Source: Phytophthora colocasiae
Lineage: Eukaryota > Oomycota > Peronosporomycetes > Peronosporales > Peronosporaceae
NCBI GenBank assembly: GCA_018806915.1
Contig: JAGKQI010000090.1
Coordinates: 1,240,001 to 1,304,000, forward strand
Reading direction: 5' to 3'
DNA: 64,000 bases
Position numbers and translations under genes: made by a program. The notes below the pieces were generated by a model that saw nothing but the letters and a program-made list of their open reading frames with translations, was not told the DNA's origin and ran no database searches. Below are positions 50,101-62,100 of the stretch, one piece after another. Position 1 is the stretch's first letter, and each line of letters starts with the position of its first letter.

Positions 50101-53100
50101 GCATTCACCAGGAGATCTTTAGGTGCTCAAGACGCTAGCCAACCTTTTGATTTCGAGGCTGTTCGAGGAGCTTTGGCACTTGGCCATAGTGTGATTATCG
50201 AAGGCGACGTGGGGCTTCGAGACGTCACTCAGCGTGCTTTTCTCAGCTGTTTTTCTGCTATTAAGCACGGGTTAAACCCACTTCCGACGTGTGTTCTGCT
50301 TCGAGGGACGATCACTAACCGTAGCGACCTTTTCGGTCTGAAACAAGGTAGTGACATGGATGAAGAAGTATATCGACAGGAAATGGCACGGAGAATGGTG
50401 GATGCAGACTTGAAAATGGCTCTAGATCGCACAACGAGGCTGAGACTGGAGCTTGGATCGGAGTCTGTCACGTGTGCAATGGTAGAACAAGCTTCTGCCC
50501 CAGCTCCAGCTCCAGCACCAGCGCTGGTCGTCGTGATGGAGGCTTTGATCGTCCTTTTGACCCCTGGTAAGGACTATGAAGGTCCTTCCCAGTGCGATTT
50601 CGCCACTAGTTCAGTGAGTTGGCGTCTATCTCGTCGACTTCTGGCTGAACCAGCTCATTTACGGTTCAAACTGCAGCATGTGGACGTCACTAGGATCCCT
50701 TCCGTCAACTTACGAGCGTTGGAGCGTTATCTATGCCATTCTCTGTGGCCTAATGCAGAGATCTCTCGGTCGCAGACTTCCTCCACTCGACTCTTGTACG
50801 CACTTGCATCTTGGGTCGAAGCTGCAGTTGGAACAGCTCAGTTAATAGCCGCAGAGGGGACAGGCTTGTTGGCGCCTGAGATCACACGATTCGGACCTGT
50901 TCCAGGTCTCTTTGAGCGTGTGGTGGTTTTCAATAACTGTCCGACTAACATTGGGCAGAAAGGAGCAGGCGAAGACTCAGCCGTGGTGCAGTTGATGGAC
51001 GCAGTCCTCGCTGATGTTCGGGTGTATCGCACTGCCCATAAGCTCGTACATTCGAGCGTTAACTCCTCCGATACGAAGAAGGGGAAGATGGCTGATGATG
51101 GAGATGAACGCTGTTTGGTGACGCTATTCCACGACTGTAGACGTATTTTTGCTAGCGTTTACTCTCCAAGTTCTGGCCAGAGCTGGATGACAGTGATCTC
51201 TGAAGACGATATTGACCACCTTTTGACACCTACTGGGCGGCAGGATAAGCTGCCACCCAAGTCCCATGCTGAGATGTACGCACAACTTGCCAAGTTGTGC
51301 CTGCTGCAGAGGCAGAAAGTCACAAACCATCCGGAGTCAGTGGAAGCTCCAAATCCCTACGAACTGGTGCTGCGTCCTGCTTCAATTCGACTGTATCGAC
51401 ACGTGCTACAGCTCGGAGGGTTCCTGACTACAGTTACTATCGCAGAGTTCTCTCGTGGTCATGTCCAGGTAAATGCGTTTATACATAGCAGTTCAAAGTC
51501 TTCTGCTCAAGGCGTCACGTTAACGTTGGCGGTGGAGCTTGAAAACATTCTTGGTCGACTCTCAGCAGCTCAAGCTCGACGCGAATTCATCCCAGCTCCA
51601 CGTCTTCCGTCTATAATGCTTGACCGACTGCATTTGTTCTGCGCTACTCGGACACAATTGAGAGCTCAGGAGTTGGAGAAGTTGGATTCCTCGTTAAGGC
51701 TCAATGTAAGAACAGGTGAGAGTTCTCCTGGGCGAGTGCTGCTACGTCGAGCAGTGAGAGTCCCAGGAAGTCGTGAGGTATCAGAACGTTGGGTCTTCAC
51801 GCTGGTTGAGCGTCATGATGATGGGGAGTTCCAAGCTGTCTTTTACGCACCGAATTCCAGCACCTACCAGTCTATTCGCCTGTCAAGCAGTGCAGCTCAA
51901 GAATTGCTGCATCTGTCTAGACACTCAACTCCGTCGCAATTGGAACGCGTTTTGGTAAGGAGTTTCTGCCGAGTGAAACCTGTGCCGAAGCAGGTTGATA
52001 CTGAAGACAGTGATGCGGAAGATAAAGACCCAGAGGAGGCAGATACCATAGCCCGTTACCGTTTACGACGACGTATCATCGCGCGATTCCCCTGTAGTTT
52101 TCGCGTTCTGAAGGATCCGCATCAGCTGGTGACAAAGGGAAAAATTGTCCGTGCGTACGTCCAAGTGGAGCTTTGTGGCCAGGAACCAGTGGATGGAGAG
52201 AAGGATATAAATCCACCTGTAGATACTATCTGCTATCGCATGTGGCTACCTGGCTCCTGTCTTGAACAAAGCTTGGTACTGCGGCCGAGCGAAGTCGATG
52301 CGAGTCTACCGGAGGGTTTACCATGGCAATATTCCTCATTGAAAGAACGACGACTAAGTAGCCGAGGTGTCGTACGTCAATACTTCCACTGGGATCCGAA
52401 CGGCGGTACTGGAGATAATGGATGTGTGGTTGCTCATTTACCTGTTGGTTCGTTCTGGGCGACGGAGAGGACGTCAGTAAATCGACAACCAGTAACAGTG
52501 GATCAACTTCAGCACCACAGCCGCAGAAGTTCAGATACACAAGTGTCTGTGGTTTCTTGTACGCGTCTACTAGACGATCGCGATACTGAGAGTGATGACG
52601 AAGACGAGGTACAAGACCACAAGAAGATCTACAGTTACGACACTGAAGAGCTCGTGCATCGTGGCAGCTACCGAACCAATGGGCTCTACGTTGTCGTACG
52701 TACAACGATGCGTGCTGAAGTGCTTCGAGACTTACAGCCAGCACTCGCATCGCCAACAGATCGCGTTCGTGAACGCGATTCCTTCGTCATCACCTTGTAC
52801 GTGTATCACCCTGCATCGAGCAGCTCAGCTACAGTTGGAATCCGAGGACACCGAGATTTGCGAGAAGTTGTCGGCCCTGACCAGCCGTCGCTCATTTCCT
52901 CCCGTACCTTGGACAGTTTGATGCGTCATATTATCTTGAGGCGCTTGGGGCTTCAAGTGGATCGTACGAATGGGCTGGAAGTGACTTTCTTGAGGGATCG
53001 ACTGTACGCCAAGCAGAAAGCGACGCCAGTGACCAAGACGTTTGAGCGTGATTCAGCTGTGAATGCTGCTAAGTTAATCGACGAAGCTCGACGGAAAGGA

Positions 53101-54240
53101 AAAGCTGGTGAACGAGGAACAAAAGTGTTGACGACAGCGAAGATCCTTCCTGGTTGTGGACAAGCGTTGCTGACGGTGTTCGACATGGCTACAAATCGGC
53201 AATCAGTGATGCTGCGGGTCGATGCCTACGTGTGTGCAACTAGTGCGAGACTGTCACTGTTGCTGGAAGGTAGTGATCTCATACACGTCGTCGGAGATGA
53301 AGATAAGGAATTACTCTTGCCTGTGAGCCACAGCGATCTAGATGCTGCAGAGATCGAGGAGATACAGAACCAAACAAGTCGGAAGCTTGCGGTTTTGGTA
53401 CTGGAATATCTGCGTGTCGACCAGCGAAGTGATGGACGTGGTGCTAGACTTGTGCTCTCGGATTACTCGAGTTTCCAGAGTGATTCTTCTAACACCAAGG
53501 TGAATAGTACGAGGTTGTTCAAGACGGTTCGAGCAGTGGGACGTGATCAAGTGTTGCTTTCTGGGTATCTGGAACAAGTTGAGAGCACAAATACCCTGTC
53601 ATTGCGACTTGAACTTTACGAACCTACAGGCAGTTCTCGCTGTAGAATGACGATTTCGCAATTTACATTGAGTGCGATGCTGGGCCTTCCGCAATTGCCG
53701 GAACTTGATCAAATTGTGAAGGCGGTGGATCGAGACCATTTGACGACACACATTTGCTCGCTGCTTCATATTGAAAAACTTTCAGCGATATCGGATGGAG
53801 CAGTGGACAGCCCACCTACATTTGCAATGACAATGGACTTTGACGAGGAGAGAGCGGTGGAGTGTGTAAAGCAACACGTGAGGTGCGATAGTGGGGATGT
53901 TCAAGCTCCTCAAGATGCATGGACTGGACTCACCACCAGTACTGAAGACGTACTTCTCTCTGTGCATCTTCAGTTGATGCACTCTGACTCCGCAAGTGTA
54001 ACCAGACGGCGGTTAATGTGTTCGACTTACGCCCCTGCAGACTTTTTGGTGAATACACGGACGTTCGAGTGGACAGAAATTCCCGCAGAGCTGTTGAGTC
54101 TTGTAGAACAAGAAATCTCCGACTATACGCCGTTCTTCACGATGGTTTGCAAGCAACTACGCGTACACGTGCAATACGATGGTGAAGAGACCAGTACATC
54201 TGCAAGTCAGGCTAGATCGATTAGAATCAACTTCAGGTAA
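47112..54240 (+). CDS. Giant IQ-motif coiled-coil protein (four exons)
   Basis: Predicted 2309-residue protein. Exons: 47112-47128, 47196-47370, 47439-48749, 48814-54240. Introns are 67, 68 and 64 bases with GTACGT, GTAAAT and GTGAGG donors, and all junctions keep one frame. The first intron has a TGCTAAC branch point. The tiny first exon encodes only MDRSK plus two bases; it is needed because the next exon's frame has no ATG. Regions: basic Ser/Pro head; helical region starting ELEILKCILVREGYLQRL; coiled coil (about 398-510); four consecutive IQ motifs (about 551-650, e.g. ATQIQKLARGMLARQAF, STYIQAGVRGFLVRRRV), likely calmodulin sites. The rest is a 1650-residue beta-rich part with a segment resembling a P-loop-kinase fold without a P-loop (RPLLLVVSNDVPLKARNAV, about 894). 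Function unknown. A ciliary or cytoskeletal role is possible. Confidence 0.75.
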
Positions 54241-54386
54241 CTGGAACACTCCAAGTAATCCGAGGTCGCCGCTTGATTGCGCTGTCCCAACTAAATGTAG
54301 ACGACGGTTGCATTATTTGTTTGGCGTCAGAGTATGCTGGTACACACACACGTTGAATAGGAATCTCCTGACCGCTTATCAGCACA

Positions 54387-57300
54387 ATGCACCACCCACG
54401 TCCTCAAGGTGCTCGTGACAGCTTGTCAGCTGCGATTGAGTCGATAGCAGGGACCGAACTCAATGGCCTTCAGACGGCTGCAATCGCTTTACAGAGGCCT
54501 GATGGTCATATTGAGCTGGAGTTCGCAGCCGAAGACGCCATCACTCTGCAACCGCCTCGCCGCAGCGAGTCCCAGGATCAAATCCAATCTCCTCAGTCTC
54601 CAAGGCAAGATTCCGACACTTCACGCGGGAAGTTCGTGGGTACTGAGCCCGCTGATGAACTGTTGTTGATTCCACCACTGATGAACATCTGCGTCCTCAT
54701 CGTCGGCACTCGTGGAGATGTTCAACCGTTTCTTGCCATCGCGCTTCGACTACAGGAGGACGGACATCGAGTTCGGCTCGCCACCCACGCTGTCTACAGA
54801 GAATTCGTTATGAGTCACGGCATCGAGTTCTACCCTCTGGGTGGAGATCCAAAAGAATTGGCAGCCTACATGGTCAAGACTGGAGGCAACCTCATCCCAA
54901 TGAAGATCAAAACGCTGACAGAGGACGTACCACGCAACATGCAGATGATCAAAGAGATTGTCTTCTCTACGTGGCCAGCAGTATCGGAAGCGGATCCGGA
55001 CGGTGAGGGTCCTGGAGTTCCAGGTACTTCTTTTCGAGCACAAGCCATCATTGCCAACCCTGTGTCGTATGGCCACGTGCACGTTGCTGAACGATTGGGT
55101 GTTCCACTTCATATAATGTTCCCACAGCCATGGGTTCCAACCATGGCATTCCCACACCCGTTGTCAAACTTGGCATATACTGGGAAATGGCAAAAGCGGA
55201 ACTACCTCTCGTACAAACTGGTCGACATGATCATGTGGCAGGGCACTGAGGGAGTTATCAACGAATTTCGGACTGAAATCTTGAAGCTGCAACCAATTCG
55301 CAACGGAGATTCCGGCTCCGAGTTGCTCTTGGACTTGAATATCCCGCACTCCTTCATGTGGAGCCCTCAACTCGTACCGAAACCAGCAGACTGGGGGCGT
55401 TTGTACGATGTAATCGGAACAGTTTCTCTAAAAGGACCAACCTCCGAGTACTCTCCATCTCCAGAGCTCGAGGCCTTTCTCAGCAGTGATGGGGGCCCCA
55501 TTTTCGTTGGGTTCGGGTCTATGGTCTTGACAGACCCGCTGGCAACAACCAAAATGATCATCGAGGCAGCCACACATGCTAAGATGCGGGTCTTGATCCA
55601 GTCCAGTTGGACGGATATGGCAGGAGATCTTGAAATTCCCAGTAATGTCTTCTTCCTCGGAAATTGTCCTCACGACTGGCTCATGCCTCGTGTATCTGCG
55701 GTTGTCCACCATGGTGGAGCTGGCACCACTGCAGCTGGACTACTCGCTGGTAAACCGACCTTTATCGTGCCATTTTTCGGAGATCAACCGTTCTGGGGCC
55801 AGGCCGTAGTAAGTGCCAAGGTCGGAGTTGCACCCTGTCCGATCGCACAACTTAGTATTGAAATCCTGCACGACGCCTTCATCGAACTGGCAAACCCCGA
55901 TCTCCGTAAGCGAGCGGAAGCCATGCGCGATCTCATGTTGAAGGAGGACGGTGCAGGAGAAGCTGTACGCAGTTTCTATCATCACTTGCCAACGCAGGAC
56001 ATGTGGTGCGACTTGGATCATCAACGTATTGCGATGCAGTGGAGCGTACACGACCGGATAAAACTCTGTGACCGCTGCGCCTTCATCGTACGTGAGCGAC
56101 GTGAGAATCAGAAGAAGAAGTTCGTCCGGTATCACTGTGTCGACTACTCGGCTCGAGGACCGAGCTCGCTCCTGAACGGAGTTGCTGCAGGCGCCATCGT
56201 CTTCGCGCATGAACTCACAGGCGGATTAACTGGGGTTTTGCTTCAGCCAGCCAAAGGATTGATAAATGGCGGTGTTGTCGGCGCTGTGAAGGGTGCTGTG
56301 GCCGGTGTGTACAATTTACTCGTGCGTCCCGTTCATGGAGCAGTTCTATTCGCTGACCGCGCCGTCGTTGGGCGAAAGAACGCCAAACGAGAAGAAGGTC
56401 ACCGGAAGTTGAACAATGTCTTTGACCGTCATCTCATGGCAGCCTTGGGAGTGCAAGATGGACTTGTGGACACTTTTTGTCTGGCCACCAATCCGAATAC
56501 AGTAGATGTCGTGATATTCGCCCGGAGGAAAGATCGAAAGAAGATGCTGAGGCAAATGCGGAATTCCGTGAAGCACAGATATCTTGCCCGCTACGAGTCC
56601 ATTTTGCTGGCTCAGCAAAATGAAAAGCTGGCAGCTCACATGGAAGAGCTACTCTCTCCTATCAATAGACAACGTAAACAGTCCAGGACTCTTGCTTCAG
56701 GTGTTCGACCGCTTCTTAGACATACCAGTAGCACAAGCAGTATCTCGGATGTAAGTGTTTCTTCCATTTCCCCAGCAATTGAACAGCCAAGTGAAAAACG
56801 ACCGTCGATCACCCTTCGTGAAGCTCGTGTTACTTCAGCCGGAATGGTCAAAGTGGCACTTGATATCCCAACCGAATCGGCGAATGCAGTGGATTTCTCG
56901 ATAATTGCGGAGTGGGAAGCTTATGCGTCATCTCGTACTGGAGGCAATAAGAACTTCCAGCAAACGGTGAAAAGAACCAAGAAAGCAAAACCACCAAATT
57001 CCCAGGTGCCACAGATGAATGTCTGTCTTGCTGCCATCGGTACTTGGGATAATGGAGTGAAGCAGTTTGTAGCGATTGGGATCAAGCTGAAGGAGCATGG
57101 ACATCGAGTTCGTGTTGCTGCCAACGAACGCTTTCGCACTGAGATCATGCTACGTGGACTTGAATTCTATCCGCTTGCAGGAGCCCCCGAGAGTGTCCAG
57201 GACTTCGTTAGGTTTGTGTACGATAGCCAAAACGCAGCTCAGACGGCAATGCCTGGTCGTCTCGGGACAGGCGCCATTCAAGCTTTCAAAGAGCTCATTT

Positions 57301-58931
57301 ACTCGCTCTGGCCAGCTGCGTATGGATCGGACCCTCATGGTGGTGGAGCGAATATCCCTGGAGTTCATTTCCGAGCAGATGCATTACTGTGGCATCCACT
57401 GTTACTTGGTCACGTGCATGTCGCTGAACGACTCGGAATTCCACTTCAGTGTGCGAGTCTTGAGCCGTTTTCACCGACGTACTGCTTCCCTCACCCTCTA
57501 AGCTCCATTACCGGTCTGGAACCGGCCATTATGACGTTGTGCCAGAGCAATTTTCTCACGTATGGCATCGTAGACACAATCCTTTGGCATGGAGGGATCG
57601 CCGATGTTTTGACACAATTTCGAGCCTTCATCGGCCTCAACAAGCGTTGGGATCAGCCCGACACTCTCGTTCGATGGCAGGTTCCTCATATTTACCTCTG
57701 GAATCCAGCACTGCTGCCAAAACCATTGGATTGGGGAGCTGAACTAGCAGTTGTGGGTCACGTGACGCTGGGCAGTTGTGAAGGTCTCAGCCGAAAGAAG
57801 CGCAAGAAGCGTGAGAAAGAGAACAAACGGTTCAAGTGGCCAACTCAGCTTGTCGAGTTCGCCTTCCAGACGCCATCTCCACCAGTAGTTTACTTCGGAG
57901 TCTCCACACGGATAATGACAACCGCTCAACTTGATGAGTTACTACGGAACATTGACGCTGCTGCCTCATCCCCTGACTGCCAAGTGCGAATCATCTTCCA
58001 GACTCGCGAGGTTGGAGACAGAAAGCGAATCCCCTTCCATTCTGCCAACGTTTTCCAGATCCCCAATGACCTGCCGTACTCAAGGCTCTTTCGGGAGAAA
58101 GCAGTGGAAGCTGTAATCCACTGGGGTGAACCTAACATCACTGCTGAAGCCCTCTCCGCTGGCAAACCAGTGGGTATTTGCGGTACGCACTCGTCGCAGC
58201 ATTTTATTGCCAGTGTGTGTAAGCAAGTGGAAGTAGGAGTACCTTTCATTGACTGGAAAGCATGCACGACGGTGTCGTTAGTTTCAAGATTGAAAGACCT
58301 CCTCCAGCCCAATATCCAAGAAAAGGCGAAAGCTTTATCCACCAAGTTTGACCGTGAGCTGCCCGTTAACGCCGCCGTAAAAGCTTTTTACGATAACTTA
58401 CCGCTGGAGGCGATGCGCTGTGATGTCGATCCCCGCAAACTTGCGCGAGTATTTGATCCACAGCATAAGCTCAAGTTGTCCCTCCAAGCGTATGTGGCTA
58501 TCCGCGATAAAATTAAGGTATTCGTGCCGTATAAACCTCTTCAATTCGCCGGCAACTACCCGCCCACATTTTCCTTGCGCGGCAATTCAAAAGAGCCACC
58601 CCGCGATTGCAAACCAGTACGCCAGTATGATGCTGTCGAGCTAACCCTGGATTTTCTTGAGGTTCATGGCAATTTGCTAAGCAGCAGAACATTAAGCTGC
58701 TCCTCGATAGTGTCCAATCCTGGAAGTCTTGTTGCTACGCCAGAGCAAATCGAGATGTTCTGGTCTTCAACCGAAGAGGAAATCGCGGTGCGTAATGCCA
58801 CCACTGTTGCTTATGAACGCCTCGTAAAAAAACCACAACGCATGAGCAGACGGGAAGCAGTGATGCGCTTCTTCGGCTTCCGCAAATCTACCCAGCGTCG
58901 TGAAGCGGAAACACTAAGTGTTGTAGAGTAA
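54387..58931 (+). CDS. Sterol-glucosyltransferase-like protein with lipid-binding linker and pseudo-GT
   Basis: 1514 residues, no introns. GT module 1 (about 98-540) has the UGT80/ATG26 pattern: NICVLIVGTRGDVQPFLAIA for acceptor-side binding, CPHDWLMPRVSAVVHHGGAG plus TTAAGLLAGKPT for UDP-sugar binding, and PFFGDQPFWG. It should glucosylate a sterol or similar lipid using UDP-glucose. After a CDRC pair comes a Gly-rich amphipathic stretch (about 588-655: GVLLQPAKGLINGGVVGAVK, LLVRPVHGAVLFADR). It resembles the C-terminal lipid-binding motif of VPS13/ATG2. Module 2 (about 876-1400) keeps the fold (MNVCLAAIGTWDNGVKQFVA) but has HWGEPNITAEALSAGKP in place of HHGGAGTTAAGLLAGKP, so it is probably inactive. 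It is tail to tail with its paralogue, 177 bases apart. Confidence 0.88.
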   Translation: MHHPRPQGARDSLSAAIESIAGTELNGLQTAAIALQRPDGHIELEFAAEDAITLQPPRRSESQDQIQSPQSPRQDSDTSRGKFVGTEPADELLLIPPLMNICVLIVGTRGDVQPFLAIALRLQEDGHRVRLATHAVYREFVMSHGIEFYPLGGDPKELAAYMVKTGGNLIPMKIKTLTEDVPRNMQMIKEIVFSTWPAVSEADPDGEGPGVPGTSFRAQAIIANPVSYGHVHVAERLGVPLHIMFPQPWVPTMAFPHPLSNLAYTGKWQKRNYLSYKLVDMIMWQGTEGVINEFRTEILKLQPIRNGDSGSELLLDLNIPHSFMWSPQLVPKPADWGRLYDVIGTVSLKGPTSEYSPSPELEAFLSSDGGPIFVGFGSMVLTDPLATTKMIIEAATHAKMRVLIQSSWTDMAGDLEIPSNVFFLGNCPHDWLMPRVSAVVHHGGAGTTAAGLLAGKPTFIVPFFGDQPFWGQAVVSAKVGVAPCPIAQLSIEILHDAFIELANPDLRKRAEAMRDLMLKEDGAGEAVRSFYHHLPTQDMWCDLDHQRIAMQWSVHDRIKLCDRCAFIVRERRENQKKKFVRYHCVDYSARGPSSLLNGVAAGAIVFAHELTGGLTGVLLQPAKGLINGGVVGAVKGAVAGVYNLLVRPVHGAVLFADRAVVGRKNAKREEGHRKLNNVFDRHLMAALGVQDGLVDTFCLATNPNTVDVVIFARRKDRKKMLRQMRNSVKHRYLARYESILLAQQNEKLAAHMEELLSPINRQRKQSRTLASGVRPLLRHTSSTSSISDVSVSSISPAIEQPSEKRPSITLREARVTSAGMVKVALDIPTESANAVDFSIIAEWEAYASSRTGGNKNFQQTVKRTKKAKPPNSQVPQMNVCLAAIGTWDNGVKQFVAIGIKLKEHGHRVRVAANERFRTEIMLRGLEFYPLAGAPESVQDFVRFVYDSQNAAQTAMPGRLGTGAIQAFKELIYSLWPAAYGSDPHGGGANIPGVHFRADALLWHPLLLGHVHVAERLGIPLQCASLEPFSPTYCFPHPLSSITGLEPAIMTLCQSNFLTYGIVDTILWHGGIADVLTQFRAFIGLNKRWDQPDTLVRWQVPHIYLWNPALLPKPLDWGAELAVVGHVTLGSCEGLSRKKRKKREKENKRFKWPTQLVEFAFQTPSPPVVYFGVSTRIMTTAQLDELLRNIDAAASSPDCQVRIIFQTREVGDRKRIPFHSANVFQIPNDLPYSRLFREKAVEAVIHWGEPNITAEALSAGKPVGICGTHSSQHFIASVCKQVEVGVPFIDWKACTTVSLVSRLKDLLQPNIQEKAKALSTKFDRELPVNAAVKAFYDNLPLEAMRCDVDPRKLARVFDPQHKLKLSLQAYVAIRDKIKVFVPYKPLQFAGNYPPTFSLRGNSKEPPRDCKPVRQYDAVELTLDFLEVHGNLLSSRTLSCSSIVSNPGSLVATPEQIEMFWSSTEEEIAVRNATTVAYERLVKKPQRMSRREAVMRFFGFRKSTQRREAETLSVVE

Positions 58932-59108
58932 TTGAATCCGCTGTCTTTGGGCTGACCCTAGACAGCCATCAACGCTCAGTCCACTCACCAACGAGATAAA
59001 AATGAATCTATTTCAAACAGCACCTTTGCACGACCTGAATGCCCTGCTCGTTGCAGCAAAAGAAGTGACCATGGCCCTATTCCGTATCAATAAGCTCGCT
59101 TCGCAAAG

Positions 59109-62100
59109 CTAAAGGGCGACTGACGATGCCGATGACGAAGAGGAGCTATTCGCGAAGTTGCGGGTCTTGAGTAGTTGTTCATACTTGCGGGTTATCTCCA
59201 CGGTGCTCTGGGCTTGTTCCTCAGGTGAATTCCAGAACTTTGGCATTTCAATCACGTTCAAAGCCATCGATTGGGCACGAGAGAACTGGATATGCTTCTT
59301 TCGAGGTGTACCACCTATCTTCTTGGAAAATACCGCATCGGTGGATGACGTCAATGATGCACGTTCATGGTCCACTCTTTCTGCCAGCTCCTCACTGGCA
59401 GGGTCGTAAGTGTACAGAACTTTAGTTCTGGGTTCTTTCTTGATGTTGCCGGATGAAGCTGAATGCAGAAGCTCTAACTCACGCAACGAGAATCGCGGTG
59501 GGTGATGCTGGGAATATTTCAGTGGCTTGTACTTCAAATCGCCAGCGCTGCCTCCATCCTTGGTGGCCTGGTGCACAACTAATCGTGCTTCGTACGACAG
59601 CTTCATTTCGTGCAGTGAGTCGTACACACGGGCAATTCGCGCCGGATCTAGATCACAAGTCATGCCTGCCAACGGAAGATTGCTGTAAAAGGCCGAAACT
59701 GCAGTTTCGATTGCACGGGCTGGTGAAAACTTCGGGGCGAGACGCTTGGCACAATGAGCGAGCTTGTTGTCCAGCAGTACACGGAAAACATGGACAAGGT
59801 TGGATGGCGTAAGTGCGTCCATTTCCAAAGGCTCGACACCCGCTCCAGAGAGAACTAATGCCTGGCCCCACATTCGCTGAGTAATGTTACGAGGAATCAC
59901 ACACGCCGGTCTCTCGGCAGCTAAGCACGTCGATGTGATAGATAGGTCCCCCCAGTGGATGGCAGCATCCACATGCGGCAGGATGCATTTAACAGGAAAG
60001 TTCTGATCAATCTCAAACACATCGTCTGTCCCGCCGACGAAAAATGCGTTGCCATCGCTGCTGTTTTCATAGCCCTGAAAGACTACGCGAACGTTTGCTT
60101 TCCGGGCTGCCTTCTCAAGAGTACCAAGTAGATCCTGCACGCGTCGCGGGTCCCAGTCACCACATTGAAAGCCAAAGTAGATGAGTGGCGTACTTGCTTT
60201 CCTGGAGAATGCCTGTAGCTCTTGCTCGATGGCAGTGCGGTCAGCGTCAATGGGCTCGCTCTTCTCCAGTTCAACGTACCCTGCAAGTGTGATTTCACTA
60301 CCCCAATCGTGAGGCTTAGGTAGAATAGCTGGATTCCAAAGGTATGTGTGAGGGATACGCCACTCAGCAAGTAGATTCTTTGATATGCTCTTGCCAGTAA
60401 GGCCCAGGGAATACCGGAACTCGTCCAAAACGTCGCGCATACCATTCCACAGTACATTATCAATCACATCATACGAAGCTGCGTTCGTGGGCGCGTATCG
60501 GTACGGTCGGTGAAGCTTCATGTTCGAGCTGATCAGATTGGGGAATGCCTGTGTCCTCGACTGTGGGTTATGACTGATGCAGTGTAGGGGCACGCCAAGG
60601 CGTTCGGCCACGATGGTGTGCCCAAACATGTATGGGTGCGCAATAATGGCATCAGCTCGAAAAGCCTTTCCTGGTACCAGGGGATCCACTTCCACGCAGG
60701 CAGGCCACAGAGAGAATACCAGCTCGCGTAGATCGTCCACTTCAGGAAATGACTCGCGCCGATGGTTTAGCTTGGCGTGTGCGTAATTCAGCAGTCGGGA
60801 TTTGTGGCGTGGCTGGTCTTGACTTCGTTGATGCAGATACTGCAAGAAGTTGCCAGTCGTGATTGCACTACCTCCAAGGGGGTAGAAGTCTAGGCCAGCG
60901 CTAACAATTCGATCTCGGTGTCCACTGTTCGTTGCGATGCGTACACAGTGGCCATCCGCTTGAAGTCGCAAACCAATCGCTACAAATTGCTGGACACTTT
61001 CCTCCCAGCTGCCTGTCGTTATCATACAAATGTTCATCTTCGGTAGCAGATTGCTGTTGAGGCTCTCTAGGCGCTTCTGTTGAGTTTCTTCCTCTTTGCG
61101 AGAGTTTGCTTCCATTTCTTTAACTTCGCTTTCACGAAGTGCCTCACCAATGTTGCCGCCATCTTCAAACGTGATATCGAAAGAATCACTGCCGTTAAAA
61201 GTCGCGCTGGAAACATTAACGATGGTGGTTCCCACTTCAGTCGCGCTCTCCATGGATTCTGAGGACTGCAGATGGATCTTGTTGAGCTTAAAAGATCTTC
61301 GGCCATGCAGCTTACGTTCTTTTAAGAGCGCATTGAACCTTTCTTCAAGCTTGGTCTTCTCCTCAGGACTCAGTTGAACAGCGATTTGCGTAGAAAGCAG
61401 ATCATTTCCTTCAACTAATTCATCGGCACTCATTGAGCCATTATGAATGTTGTTGCGAGTTTTAAAACCAATCGCATTCAGCAGCTTTTTGTTGTCTGCA
61501 ATGAGTGAGCCCTTCTTCCTGTCTTCACTTCCGCGAACATTGTTATAAGCACCAGTTGCAAGATGATCAGCAAATACCACCGTGCCCACCAAAGGACTGA
61601 TCATCAATCCACCAAGACCCTTTACGAGTCCAATGACCGCACCCTTGGCCCCCTCTTCTCGATATCCTTGGGCAGGCTTGACAATCACATCCTTAAATCC
61701 AGACCCAAATACATGAGCGAATGCACCCACACCAGCAGATGCACCCTCGAGGACATTTTCAGGACCACGGGCCGAATAATCCACATAGCTGTACTCCACA
61801 ATATCTTTTGGTGAGTTTTCAGGGCGTCCGGTGACCACGAACGCGCACTCATCACACAAACGGAGTTTGTCTTTTTGGCTCCACATCGTCGCCGCTCGTC
61901 CGCACTCCAAGTCACAGCGCATATGATGCAGAGGCAGGTTGCGATAGAAGGAGTTCACAGCCTCACCTGCTCCATCCTCTTGCCGCATAAGGTCGCGCAT
62001 TGCAATTGCACGTGCTCGAAGCTGCGGAGACTCCAATGCCTCAAATGAAACGCGGAGCTTTTCAGTAGTCAACTGCGAGATCGGACAAGGCTCCACACCA

